From an uncultured Cytophagaceae bacterium (GTDB taxonomy: Bacteria > Bacteroidota > Bacteroidia > Cytophagales > Spirosomataceae), in contig CALLKB010000118.1 in assembly GCA_938008575.1 (NCBI GenBank), forward strand, positions 1 to 5,833: a stretch of 5,833 nucleotides of DNA, in the 5' to 3' direction. Shown in pieces: positions 1-5,833 of this stretch. The translations under genes were made by a program, and so were the position numbers. The notes beneath the pieces were generated by a model. It saw only the letters and a list, made by a program, of their open reading frames with translations, had not been told where the DNA came from and ran no database searches. Position 1 is the first letter of the stretch, and the number at the start of each line of letters is the position of its first letter.

Positions 1-880
1 CTAAGAACCAGAATAAGTGTTGGTATAAAATTGGAGAACCTCCCATGTTTGGAAGTGCTTGTCCTTGAATATAGATTTCCGACAAGTAGAAAGATGTTCC
101 AAATGAACGGTCAAAAATCAACAATAAAGCTGCTGATAACAATACCGGGAATGATAACAAACCTAAAACCGCTGTGAAGAAGAATGACCAGATTGTTAAA
201 GGCATCTTCGTGAAAGTCATACCACGAGTACGTAAGTTGATAATTGTACAGATGTAGTTAATACCTCCCATTAAAGATGAAACGATAAATAATGCCATCG
301 AAGTCAACCACAATGTCATACCTAAACCTGAACCTGGCATTGCTTGTGGCAAAGCACTTAATGGAGGATAAATTACCCAACCACCTGACGCAGGCCCTGT
401 TTCAAGGAATAGAGATGAAAACATAACTGCTGATGATAAGAAGAAGAACCAGAAGGATAACATGTTAATGAATCCTGAGGCCATGTCACGCGCACCAATT
501 TGTAATGGAATCAAAAAGTTTGAGAATGTTCCAGACAAACCTGCTGTTAATACAAAGAATACCATGATGGTACCGTGCATCGTTACTAGAGCTAAATAAA
601 ACTCTTTATCTAATTTTCCTGACTCATCAATCCATTCGCCTAATAAAGGGCGCAACCATTCCAATTGCATTTCTGGGAAACCCAATTGTAAACGGAAAAG
701 AATGGATAAAGACCCTCCAACAAACGCCCATAAGATACCCATGATAAGGTATTGCTTAGCAATTGTTTTGTGATCTTCTGAGAAGATGTACTTCTGAATA
801 AAATTTGGCTCATGATGCTCGTGTTCGTGATCATGTGCGTGAGCGTGAACTTCTTCAGCGTGTGTTGTAGCAGTTGACAT
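1..880 (-). CDS. coxA: Cytochrome c oxidase subunit I (aa3-type heme-copper oxidase), 3' end outside window
   Basis: This is the catalytic subunit of the terminal oxidase. It carries heme a and the heme a3-CuB centre, reduces O2 to water and pumps protons across the inner membrane. The ATG at 880 gives 293 visible residues, after which the frame runs off the window edge. Residues 7-23 are a histidine-rich hydrophilic tail. Helices lie at about 44-63, 94-114, 137-157, 182-207 and 222-246. Visible landmarks are H102 in MHGTIMVFF (low-spin heme a ligand), N121 and D132 in NFLIPLQIGARDM with N139 seven residues on (D-pathway type residues), INLRTRGM, and GGSPILYQHLFWF at 278-292. The last motif leads straight into the GHPEVY helix, so the CuB ligands, the Glu of that helix and the second heme ligands are not visible. 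CoxA follows coxB by 37 bp. The family call is secure; the full proton-pathway class cannot be read from this fragment. Confidence 0.97.
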   Translation of the reverse strand, partial: MSTATTHAEEVHAHAHDHEHEHHEPNFIQKYIFSEDHKTIAKQYLIMGILWAFVGGSLSILFRLQLGFPEMQLEWLRPLLGEWIDESGKLDKEFYLALVTMHGTIMVFFVLTAGLSGTFSNFLIPLQIGARDMASGFINMLSFWFFFLSSAVMFSSLFLETGPASGGWVIYPPLSALPQAMPGSGLGMTLWLTSMALFIVSSLMGGINYICTIINLRTRGMTFTKMPLTIWSFFFTAVLGLLSFPVLLSAALLLIFDRSFGTSFYLSEIYIQGQALPNMGGSPILYQHLFWFL

Positions 881-917
881 AGGAATATATTTTTCTTTCT
901 ACTGTTCTAATTAAAAA

Positions 918-1997
918 TTATAATGCTGCAGCTGTTGCAGTGCTATCTGTTGCAATGGGCTCAGCAGGAATATATTTGCTCGCTTTTGCTTTCAAATTTG
1001 CAGGTACTTTTTCTAAATAACTTGGATTCGTTGCCAAGAATGGTTTTTGCTCAGCACACCATTTTTTGTAATCTGCAGGCTCATCCACGAATACCGTAAT
1101 AGCCATACCGAAGTGACCACGACCACAGATTTCTGTACAGTTTAACTTAAAGTTGAAATCCTTGTTGTTCAACTTCGCACGCATTTCATCTGTAGAAATT
1201 GTTGGTGTAAACCAGAATTTCGTAGGCATACCAGGTACCGCATCCATTTTAACACGTTGGTAAGGTAAATATACCGAGTGCAAAACGTCTTGTGCTTTGA
1301 TCTTCAAAAGAACTGGTTTGCCTTTTGGAATGTGTAATTCAGTTGCTGTAAAGTCGTCAAATGAATTTTTGTCTGTAAAGTCGATACCGATGCTATTTGT
1401 CTCATCGATCAACTTGTAGTTTTGATTTCCAAGTTGGTTATCATCATTACCTGCGTAACGTACATACCAACCGAATTGGTGTCCTGTGATTTCAATCACA
1501 ACAGCATCACTTGGTGCTTGTGATGTGATATCTCTCCAAGTTCTCCAACCTGTGAAAACCAAGATTGCCATGACAACCGCTGGGATTACAGTCCAGATTA
1601 ACTCCAATTTATGGTTAACTGGGTAGAAGGTAGCTTTTCTATTTTTGTTGTAACGGTATTTGAATGCAAAGAATAACAACAAGGTATTTGTTGCAAAAAA
1701 TGCGAATGTTACAACGGCCATAGAAACCCAAAACATTTTATCTGTATCGATACCATGTTTAGATGCTGCTTCTGGTAGGAAATCAGGTAAGCTATGTAAG
1801 AAAGACCAAACACCTGCAATCGTTCCTAGTAACCAGAATATCAACATGCCATAAGCATTTGTATTATTACTAGAATCAAGCGGAGTAGACTCATCGTCTC
1901 CTTGTGCTAGGTTTTTATTTAACTTCATACTCTTTGCAATCACTGAGATTGCCAAGATGAAGAATACTACGGATAAAAGACCAATTAGGTAATTCAT
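918..1997 (-). CDS. coxB: Cytochrome c oxidase subunit II with CuA site
   Basis: This subunit accepts electrons at the binuclear CuA centre and passes them to heme a in CoxA. The 359-residue protein starts at an ATG. Hydrophobic segments lie at about 2-20, 50-68, 88-113 and 132-150; the last two match the usual two-helix hairpin of subunit II, and the first two are extra. The cupredoxin domain starts near 165 with GHQFGWYVRY. The CuA ligands are all present: H240 in QDVLHSVYLP, then C287, E289, C291, H295 and M298 in CTEICGRGHFGM. KMDAVPGMP (250-258) is the conserved loop before the copper site. There is no C-terminal CxxCH heme domain, so this is aa3 rather than caa3 type, and electrons must come from a separate cytochrome such as the ACIII hemes. 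The tail (about 340-359) is Ala/Thr-rich. The gene lies 33 bp after actF and 37 bp before coxA, consistent with cotranscription. Confidence 0.97.
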   Translation of the reverse strand: MNYLIGLLSVVFFILAISVIAKSMKLNKNLAQGDDESTPLDSSNNTNAYGMLIFWLLGTIAGVWSFLHSLPDFLPEAASKHGIDTDKMFWVSMAVVTFAFFATNTLLLFFAFKYRYNKNRKATFYPVNHKLELIWTVIPAVVMAILVFTGWRTWRDITSQAPSDAVVIEITGHQFGWYVRYAGNDDNQLGNQNYKLIDETNSIGIDFTDKNSFDDFTATELHIPKGKPVLLKIKAQDVLHSVYLPYQRVKMDAVPGMPTKFWFTPTISTDEMRAKLNNKDFNFKLNCTEICGRGHFGMAITVFVDEPADYKKWCAEQKPFLATNPSYLEKVPANLKAKASKYIPAEPIATDSTATAAAL

Positions 1998-2030
1998 ATA
2001 TGTATTTGTTAAAATCGTAATCGCTTAATA

Positions 2031-3392
2031 CTAAATATCGTGATGTAATGCTTCTGGTAAGAATGGGTGATTCTTTGCTACCAAAGACGCTTTCGTTAAT
2101 TCACCTGAAATCACATAAATGAATGCAGATGCAAATACTGTTACCATCCCGAATTCAACCAATCCATAACCTCCGTGCTTTCCTAAAACACCTGGCATAA
2201 TCATTTGATAGAAGTCGATATAGTGACCTGCGATGATTAAGAATGCAGCGATTTTCAAGAAAATACGCGTTCTTTTTGCATCACGTGTCATTAGAACTAA
2301 GAAGGGTAGCAAGAAGTTTAAGATTACCATCAAAATTTCTGAAGTTTTGTAAATTTTGTTGTGACCTTCCCAACGCTCCAAGAAATAGATCGTTTCTTCA
2401 GGTAGGTTTGCATAGTAGATCAATAAGAATTGCTCAAACCAAACATATGACCAGAAGATAGAGAACGCAAACATAAACTTACCTAAGTCATGTAAATGGT
2501 TCTCATTTACATAGCCCATCAAGCCTTTGTCTTTTAAGTAAAGAATTGCTAATACGATGACCGCATAAGTCGTAACATGCCATGAAGCGAACATGTACCA
2601 TCCGAACATGGTTGAGAACCAATGTGTGTCGATTGACATCACCCAATCCCAAGCGAAAATAGAACTTGATGCACCGAAAATTACGATGAATGCTGTACCA
2701 ATTTTCACCATTTGAGTAAACAAATCACTTCCGCCAACTAAATCTTCTTCCAAAGACTTTTTACGCAACATGTTCCATAAAATGATCCATAATGCTCCAA
2801 AGCCTACTAAACGGATTAAGAAAAAGTTCTTGTTTAAGTAACCTGATTTTCCAGCAATGATTTTGTCGTAGTTTTCACTTCCTACTTCTGTTACACCGTG
2901 GTGCATCCAGTGGAAGATCACATCTCCTTTGAAGAAGAATACCAAGATCAAAATAGGTAATGAGATGTATAAGAACTTAGGGAAAGCCTCAGGAACACGT
3001 TTCATAACTGCAGACCAACCTGATTTAGTTAAGTATTGCAAAGAAACAAAGAACATACCCACAACAGCGATACCTGTGAAGAATACAGCGTTCAACCATA
3101 CGTTAGCCCAGATACGATTTGTCCAATCGTAATGTTCTTCGGCACCTGCTTGGTGAGAAACGGCTCCACCGGAAAGGTGCTCGCCAGCTGCTTCATGTCC
3201 TGCTTTAACTGCATCGTGTCCTGCATTCGCTACTTCGTGTCCGCCAGCTTCGCCTTTTGATAAAAGGTAAATACCGAGCGCTAAAGCAGCTAAACCAGCG
3301 ATGAAAGCATAAATAATACGTTTTTTGCCTTCAGCACTAAATTCAAAATGCTCTTCTACGTTTGCTGGGGAAAAATGTGAATGTCCCGCCAT
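2031..3392 (-). CDS. actF: Alternative complex III subunit ActF (ten-helix membrane subunit, quinol:cytochrome c oxidoreductase)
   Basis: ActF is one of the two large integral membrane subunits of ACIII, distantly NrfD-like and a partner of ActC; it is thought to contribute to proton translocation and to docking of the oxidase. The ATG at 3392 gives 453 residues. About ten hydrophobic helices can be read at 25-45, 97-119, 138-158, 188-208, 229-250, 264-286, 304-328, 350-368, 375-395 and 408-430. Family-like stretches include FAWDWVMSIDTHWFSTMFGWY (247-267), where a charged/aromatic DWxMSxDxHWFSTM pattern stands out, and WSYVWFEQFLLIYYANLPEET (314-334). The loop between helices 1 and 2 (about 47-90) is rich in His, Gly and Ala with heptad-like histidine spacing and is described separately. 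The gene lies 31 bp after actE and 33 bp before coxB. Assignment as ActF rather than ActC rests on these motifs and on its place after the cytochrome gene; it is strong. Confidence 0.95.
   Translation of the reverse strand: MAGHSHFSPANVEEHFEFSAEGKKRIIYAFIAGLAALALGIYLLSKGEAGGHEVANAGHDAVKAGHEAAGEHLSGGAVSHQAGAEEHYDWTNRIWANVWLNAVFFTGIAVVGMFFVSLQYLTKSGWSAVMKRVPEAFPKFLYISLPILILVFFFKGDVIFHWMHHGVTEVGSENYDKIIAGKSGYLNKNFFLIRLVGFGALWIILWNMLRKKSLEEDLVGGSDLFTQMVKIGTAFIVIFGASSSIFAWDWVMSIDTHWFSTMFGWYMFASWHVTTYAVIVLAILYLKDKGLMGYVNENHLHDLGKFMFAFSIFWSYVWFEQFLLIYYANLPEETIYFLERWEGHNKIYKTSEILMVILNFLLPFLVLMTRDAKRTRIFLKIAAFLIIAGHYIDFYQMIMPGVLGKHGGYGLVEFGMVTVFASAFIYVISGELTKASLVAKNHPFLPEALHHDI
3180..3242 (-). repeat. 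Three imperfect 21-bp tandem units inside actF encoding GHxxxxx heptads
   Basis: Three consecutive in-frame 21-bp units encode GHEVANA, GHDAVKA and GHEAAGE (ActF residues 51-71). The first two units share 16 of 21 bases by eye, and all start with GGACAY. Histidines continue at residues 72, 80 and 87, so the overall spacing is about seven residues (52, 59, 66, 72, 80, 87). The unit pattern suggests origin by slippage or duplication within the loop between membrane helices 1 and 2. It is part of the gene, not a mobile or intergenic repeat. Confidence 0.75.
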
Positions 3393-3423
3393 CTTGATCT
3401 CTATTTAATTTAAATTGATTGAA

Positions 3424-4032
3424 TTATTGTTTTTGTAGTTCGTGTACATACAACACGATTTTCCAACGGTTTTCCGAAGAGATTTGTGATCCATGTGGCC
3501 ACATTCTTCCTTTTCCGTGTGTAATGACGTGGTAAATATGTCCGTCATTCATCGTCTTTAATGCATCACTTGAGTAAACAGGAACCCCTTTGTAAGCTTT
3601 TGCTACCAAGCCATCTCCTTTACCTGCCTCACCATGGCAATGTTGGCAAAAACGCTCATATTGAGCCTTTCCTGCTTCGATGTTCTCTGGAGTTGCAGCG
3701 ATCGGGTTGTACAAAGATTTTTCTGAGTAAGAAATGCTATCGTTTGGAATCGTTTTAGCGATCATTTCTTGTGCTAAGAAAGCTTGCTTTAAACTATCTG
3801 AACCAGTGTAACGCTTACGAGAAACGGTACCTTTTACAGGCAAACGCATGTTCATGCCTAATGGATTGATGGTGTTCGTATCACCTTGTGTTTGAGTCAT
3901 TGGCTCATATCCTACAGAATGATACATGTTTGGAGCAAATTCTGTTCCTGTATCGTTCGGGTCTGAACCGCATGACATTAAGCCTGCAACTACACCAGCT
4001 AATAAAACGAATTTAATTCTTGGATTAAACAT
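3424..4032 (-). CDS. actE: Alternative complex III subunit ActE, monoheme cytochrome c lipoprotein
   Basis: ActE is the periplasmic monoheme cytochrome c of ACIII that relays electrons toward the oxidase. I chose the ATG at 4032 (202 residues). From it, FNPRIK forms a basic n-region, then a hydrophobic stretch ends in the lipobox LMSC, with C21 as the predicted lipidated first mature residue. A TTG at 4056 is in frame but adds eight charged residues that do nothing for the signal. After a linker containing NMYHSVGYEPM and INPLGMNMRLPV, the C-terminal cytochrome c domain (about 110-202) carries CQHCH at 129-133 for covalent heme c attachment. M177 in GKGRMWPHG is the likely distal ligand. HGEAGKGDG follows the heme site, as is usual in class I cytochromes. 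The gene sits 37 bp after actD and 31 bp before actF. The monoheme content and position fit ActE; a generic cytochrome c is the only alternative and is less likely here. Confidence 0.94.
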   Translation of the reverse strand: MFNPRIKFVLLAGVVAGLMSCGSDPNDTGTEFAPNMYHSVGYEPMTQTQGDTNTINPLGMNMRLPVKGTVSRKRYTGSDSLKQAFLAQEMIAKTIPNDSISYSEKSLYNPIAATPENIEAGKAQYERFCQHCHGEAGKGDGLVAKAYKGVPVYSSDALKTMNDGHIYHVITHGKGRMWPHGSQISSENRWKIVLYVHELQKQ

Positions 4033-4050
4033 CTTGTTATGCTTCTTCGT

Positions 4051-4062
4051 GAACAATTGTTC
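4051..4062. other. Perfect 12-bp palindrome in the actD-actE gap
   Basis: GAACAATTGTTC reads the same on both strands. It sits 18 bp upstream of the actE ATG, in the 37-bp gap after actD, and covers the in-frame TTG at 4056. It has no loop and no flanking T-run, so it does not look like a terminator. It could be a protein-binding half-site pair or mere chance; a palindrome of this length is expected about once in a window this size. No function is assigned. Confidence 0.35.
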
Positions 4063-4069
4063 TTGTTAA

Positions 4070-4588
4070 TTATTTAGTATTTACTTCTATTGCGCCAGAA
4101 TCTTTCAAGGCTTTCTTGATGTCAGCTGCACTAACTTTGTTTTTGTCAACATTGATTGCCATCACAAATTTGTCATCCGTGATACGCAAATCCAATGGCT
4201 CAACCTTGTTGCCAGGGTATAAGTTATTGGAAGCACAAAATGTTGTTACTAAACCAAAGGCTGTAAATAATACAGTTCCTTCAAAAGTTACTGGAATCCA
4301 GTTTGGTAACGCAAAGAAATCTTTACCACCGATGATCATTGGCCAATCGAATACCATCGTGTAGCTAATTAAGGCTAGTGCGCAAATCATACCTAATGTA
4401 CCAAACATAAATGCTGCGATTGGTAATCGTGTACGTGCATGTCCTACTGCTACGTCTAATCCGTGAATTGGGAATGGAGTAAATACGTCCTCGATTTTGA
4501 TTCCTTGGGCTTTTATCGCTGTTACTGCGTGTAAAACCTCGTCCTCATCGTCATAAACACCCAAAATGTAGTTAGTTGTCGAACTCAT
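4070..4588 (-). CDS. actD: Alternative complex III subunit ActD (DUF3341 family membrane protein)
   Basis: ActD is a small structural subunit of ACIII with two membrane helices that packs against ActC; no cofactor is known. The 172-residue protein starts at an ATG 28 bp after actC. The N-terminal soluble part (about 5-50) has a beta-alpha-beta look and ends in the family hallmark VFTPFPIHGLD (35-45). Helices lie at about 56-79 and 98-119. Between them is GGKDFFALPNWIPVTFE (87-103), the other recognisable DUF3341 stretch. The C-terminal soluble tail (about 133-172, from DLRITDDKFVMAI to SGAIEV) again looks like a small alpha/beta element. No heme-binding CxxCH and no metal motif is present; the one Cys pair (C69, C118) lies in the helices. 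Length and motifs are normal for the family, and the position between actC and actE supports the call. Confidence 0.94.
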   Translation of the reverse strand: MSSTTNYILGVYDDEDEVLHAVTAIKAQGIKIEDVFTPFPIHGLDVAVGHARTRLPIAAFMFGTLGMICALALISYTMVFDWPMIIGGKDFFALPNWIPVTFEGTVLFTAFGLVTTFCASNNLYPGNKVEPLDLRITDDKFVMAINVDKNKVSAADIKKALKDSGAIEVNTK

Positions 4589-4616
4589 ATTGTTTTAATT
4601 TCGAATTGCTTAATAA

Positions 4617-5833
4617 TTATTCTTCCGTTTTTTTAGCTGCTTTCGCCTTCTTCGCTGGGAAGTTAGATGAAACACCTTTCATTACCGATTTCACCTCTGC
4701 CATATTTACCACTGGTAAGAACTTAGCGAATAAGAAGAATAAGGTAAAGAATAAACCAAATGAGAAAATGTAATCTCCAATATCATACATCGTAGGAGAG
4801 AACATCGCCCAAGAAGATGGGATATAATCACGGTGTAATGATGTTACGATAATTACAAAACGCTCAAACCACATACCTACGTTAACAACGATTGATAAGA
4901 AGAATGAAACCATCAAGTTTGTACGGATCGCTTTTGACCAGAATAACTGTGGAGAGATTACGTTACATGTCATCATCATCCAATATGCCCACCAGTATGG
5001 ACCCGTTGCACGGTTGATGAATGCATAACTTTCATATTCTACACCTGAATACCAAGCGATGAAGAATTCAGTTAAGTAGGCAATACCTACGACTGAACCT
5101 GTCACCGTTACGACGATGTTCATCATTTCGATGTGCTCAATCGTGATGTAATCTTCTAATTTGAAAACCACACGTGTGATCAACAACAACGTTTGTACCA
5201 TCGCGAAACCAGAGAAAATCGCTCCCGCAACGAAGTATGGAGGGAAGATTGTCGTGTGCCATCCTGGGATAACAGACGTTGCAAAGTCCATGGATACAAT
5301 CGTGTGTACAGAAAGTACTAGGGGAGTAGAGATACCTGCCAAAATCAATGACATGTATTCATAACGTGCCCAAGTCTTAGAAGAACCTGTCCAGCCTAAG
5401 CTGAATAAACCGTACCAGAATTTACGTCCTGCTGTTGTCGCGCGGTCACGAATTGTTGCCAAATCGGGAACAAGACCCATGTACCAGAACAATAAAGAAA
5501 CAGATAGGTATGTAGAAATCGCAAATACGTCCCAAACCAATGGCGAGTTAAAGTTAACCCATAATGAACCAAAGGCATTTGGCAAAGGTAAAGCCCAGTG
5601 TGCCAACCAAGGACGTCCCATGTGAGCTAGGATAAACGATGCAGCACATAATACCGCAAAGATTGTCATCGCTTCTGCAGAACGGTTAATGGAAGTTCTC
5701 CATTTTTGACGGAACAATAATAATACGGCAGAGATCAAAGTACCTGCGTGACCGATACCAACCCACCAAACGAAGTTTGTGATATCCCAAGCCCAACCTA
5801 CGGTTTTATTTAATCCCCAAACGCCAATACCTT
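4617..5833 (-). CDS. actC: Alternative complex III subunit ActC (NrfD-type quinol-oxidising membrane subunit), 5' end outside window
   Basis: ActC is the NrfD/PsrC-like integral membrane subunit of ACIII. With the iron-sulfur subunit ActB it forms the menaquinol oxidation site and is proposed to take part in proton movement. The frame is open to the window edge: 31 further codons upstream of the TTG at 5738 read as ActC protein (for example [20 protein letters not shown]), so TTG 5738 is internal and the true start lies beyond 5833. Of the 404 visible residues, nine helices can be read at about 18-40, 53-72, 98-122, 160-181, 198-222, 236-261, 279-298, 305-330 and 352-374. One helix is presumably missing at the N-terminus, making ten. 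Family landmarks are [11 protein letters not shown] (69-79), [21 protein letters not shown] (176-196) with its conserved Asp and His, and [10 protein letters not shown] (277-286). The tail is short and Lys/Ala-rich, ending in [13 protein letters not shown]. actD follows after 28 bp. Confidence 0.95.
   Translation of the reverse strand, partial: GIGVWGLNKTVGWAWDITNFVWWVGIGHAGTLISAVLLLFRQKWRTSINRSAEAMTIFAVLCAASFILAHMGRPWLAHWALPLPNAFGSLWVNFNSPLVWDVFAISTYLSVSLLFWYMGLVPDLATIRDRATTAGRKFWYGLFSLGWTGSSKTWARYEYMSLILAGISTPLVLSVHTIVSMDFATSVIPGWHTTIFPPYFVAGAIFSGFAMVQTLLLITRVVFKLEDYITIEHIEMMNIVVTVTGSVVGIAYLTEFFIAWYSGVEYESYAFINRATGPYWWAYWMMMTCNVISPQLFWSKAIRTNLMVSFFLSIVVNVGMWFERFVIIVTSLHRDYIPSSWAMFSPTMYDIGDYIFSFGLFFTLFFLFAKFLPVVNMAEVKSVMKGVSSNFPAKKAKAAKKTEE

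Noticed and set aside
640..834. Small minus-strand open frame of 64 codons
   Set aside because: It lies inside coxA in another frame. Its product has no recognisable features, while the coxA frame reads as conserved oxidase throughout.
1998..2030. Possible terminator or promoter between actF and coxB, separating the ACIII and oxidase genes
   Set aside because: No GC-rich hairpin with a T-run is visible, and no convincing -33 TTG / -7 TAnnTTTG Bacteroidota promoter pair fits in the 33-bp gap.
3407..3416. AT-only palindrome AATTTAAATT in the actE-actF gap
   Set aside because: It is short and made only of A and T in an AT-rich gap, so chance explains it. It has no hairpin with a GC stem.
1660..5364. 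Several plus-strand open frames of 64-82 codons opposite coxB, actF, actE, actD and actC
   Set aside because: All are antisense to well-supported genes, with no family motifs and no independent initiation signal. Such frames are common opposite long coding regions.
5396..5578. Small minus-strand open frame of 60 codons
   Set aside because: It is an out-of-frame shadow of actC, whose own frame is continuous and conserved here.
5736..5738. TTG as the start of actC
   Set aside because: The frame upstream stays open to the window edge and encodes recognisable ActC sequence, so the TTG is an internal Leu codon.
1..5833. RNA genes, CRISPR arrays, insertion sequences or attachment sites
   Set aside because: Coding sequence fills nearly the whole window. 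No tRNA or rRNA-like segment, spaced direct repeats, transposase or terminal inverted repeats were seen.

Overview
The window is one uninterrupted stretch of a respiratory-chain gene cluster, entirely on the minus strand. It encodes the distal half of an alternative complex III (ACIII, a quinol:cytochrome c/oxidase oxidoreductase) followed directly by the first two subunits of an aa3-type cytochrome c oxidase. In transcription order, from high to low coordinates, the genes are actC (5' end outside the window), actD, actE, actF, coxB and coxA (3' end outside the window). The pentaheme actA and iron-sulfur actB genes would be expected just beyond position 5833.

The gene order, the family-specific protein signatures, the AT-rich composition and the near absence of Shine-Dalgarno sequences point to Bacteroidota. 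The order Cytophagales or a close relative is a reasonable guess, but the sequence alone does not settle genus or species.

Layout: 5833-4617 is the NrfD-type membrane subunit ActC. 4588-4070 is ActD (DUF3341 family, two membrane helices). 4032-3424 is ActE, a monoheme cytochrome c lipoprotein. 3392-2031 is ActF, a ten-helix membrane subunit with a histidine-rich loop. 1997-918 is CoxB with a complete CuA site and two extra N-terminal hydrophobic segments. 880-1 is CoxA, beginning with a histidine-rich tail and cut just before its CuB-ligand helix. All gaps between genes are 28-37 bp, with no visible terminator, promoter or unrelated gene, so the six genes probably form one transcription unit. 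No intergenic stretch approaches 300 bases.

How they work together (established for the family): ActB/ActC oxidise menaquinol, electrons pass through the c hemes of ActA and ActE, and the oxidase takes them at CuA (CoxB) and reduces oxygen at the heme a3-CuB centre of CoxA. In Flavobacterium johnsoniae, ACIII and aa3 oxidase form a physical supercomplex, and the gene adjacency here fits the same arrangement.

I do not see a novel system. The points most worth a second look are the two histidine-rich segments (a heptad-spaced loop in ActF and the CoxA N-terminus), the four-segment CoxB and the start site of actE.
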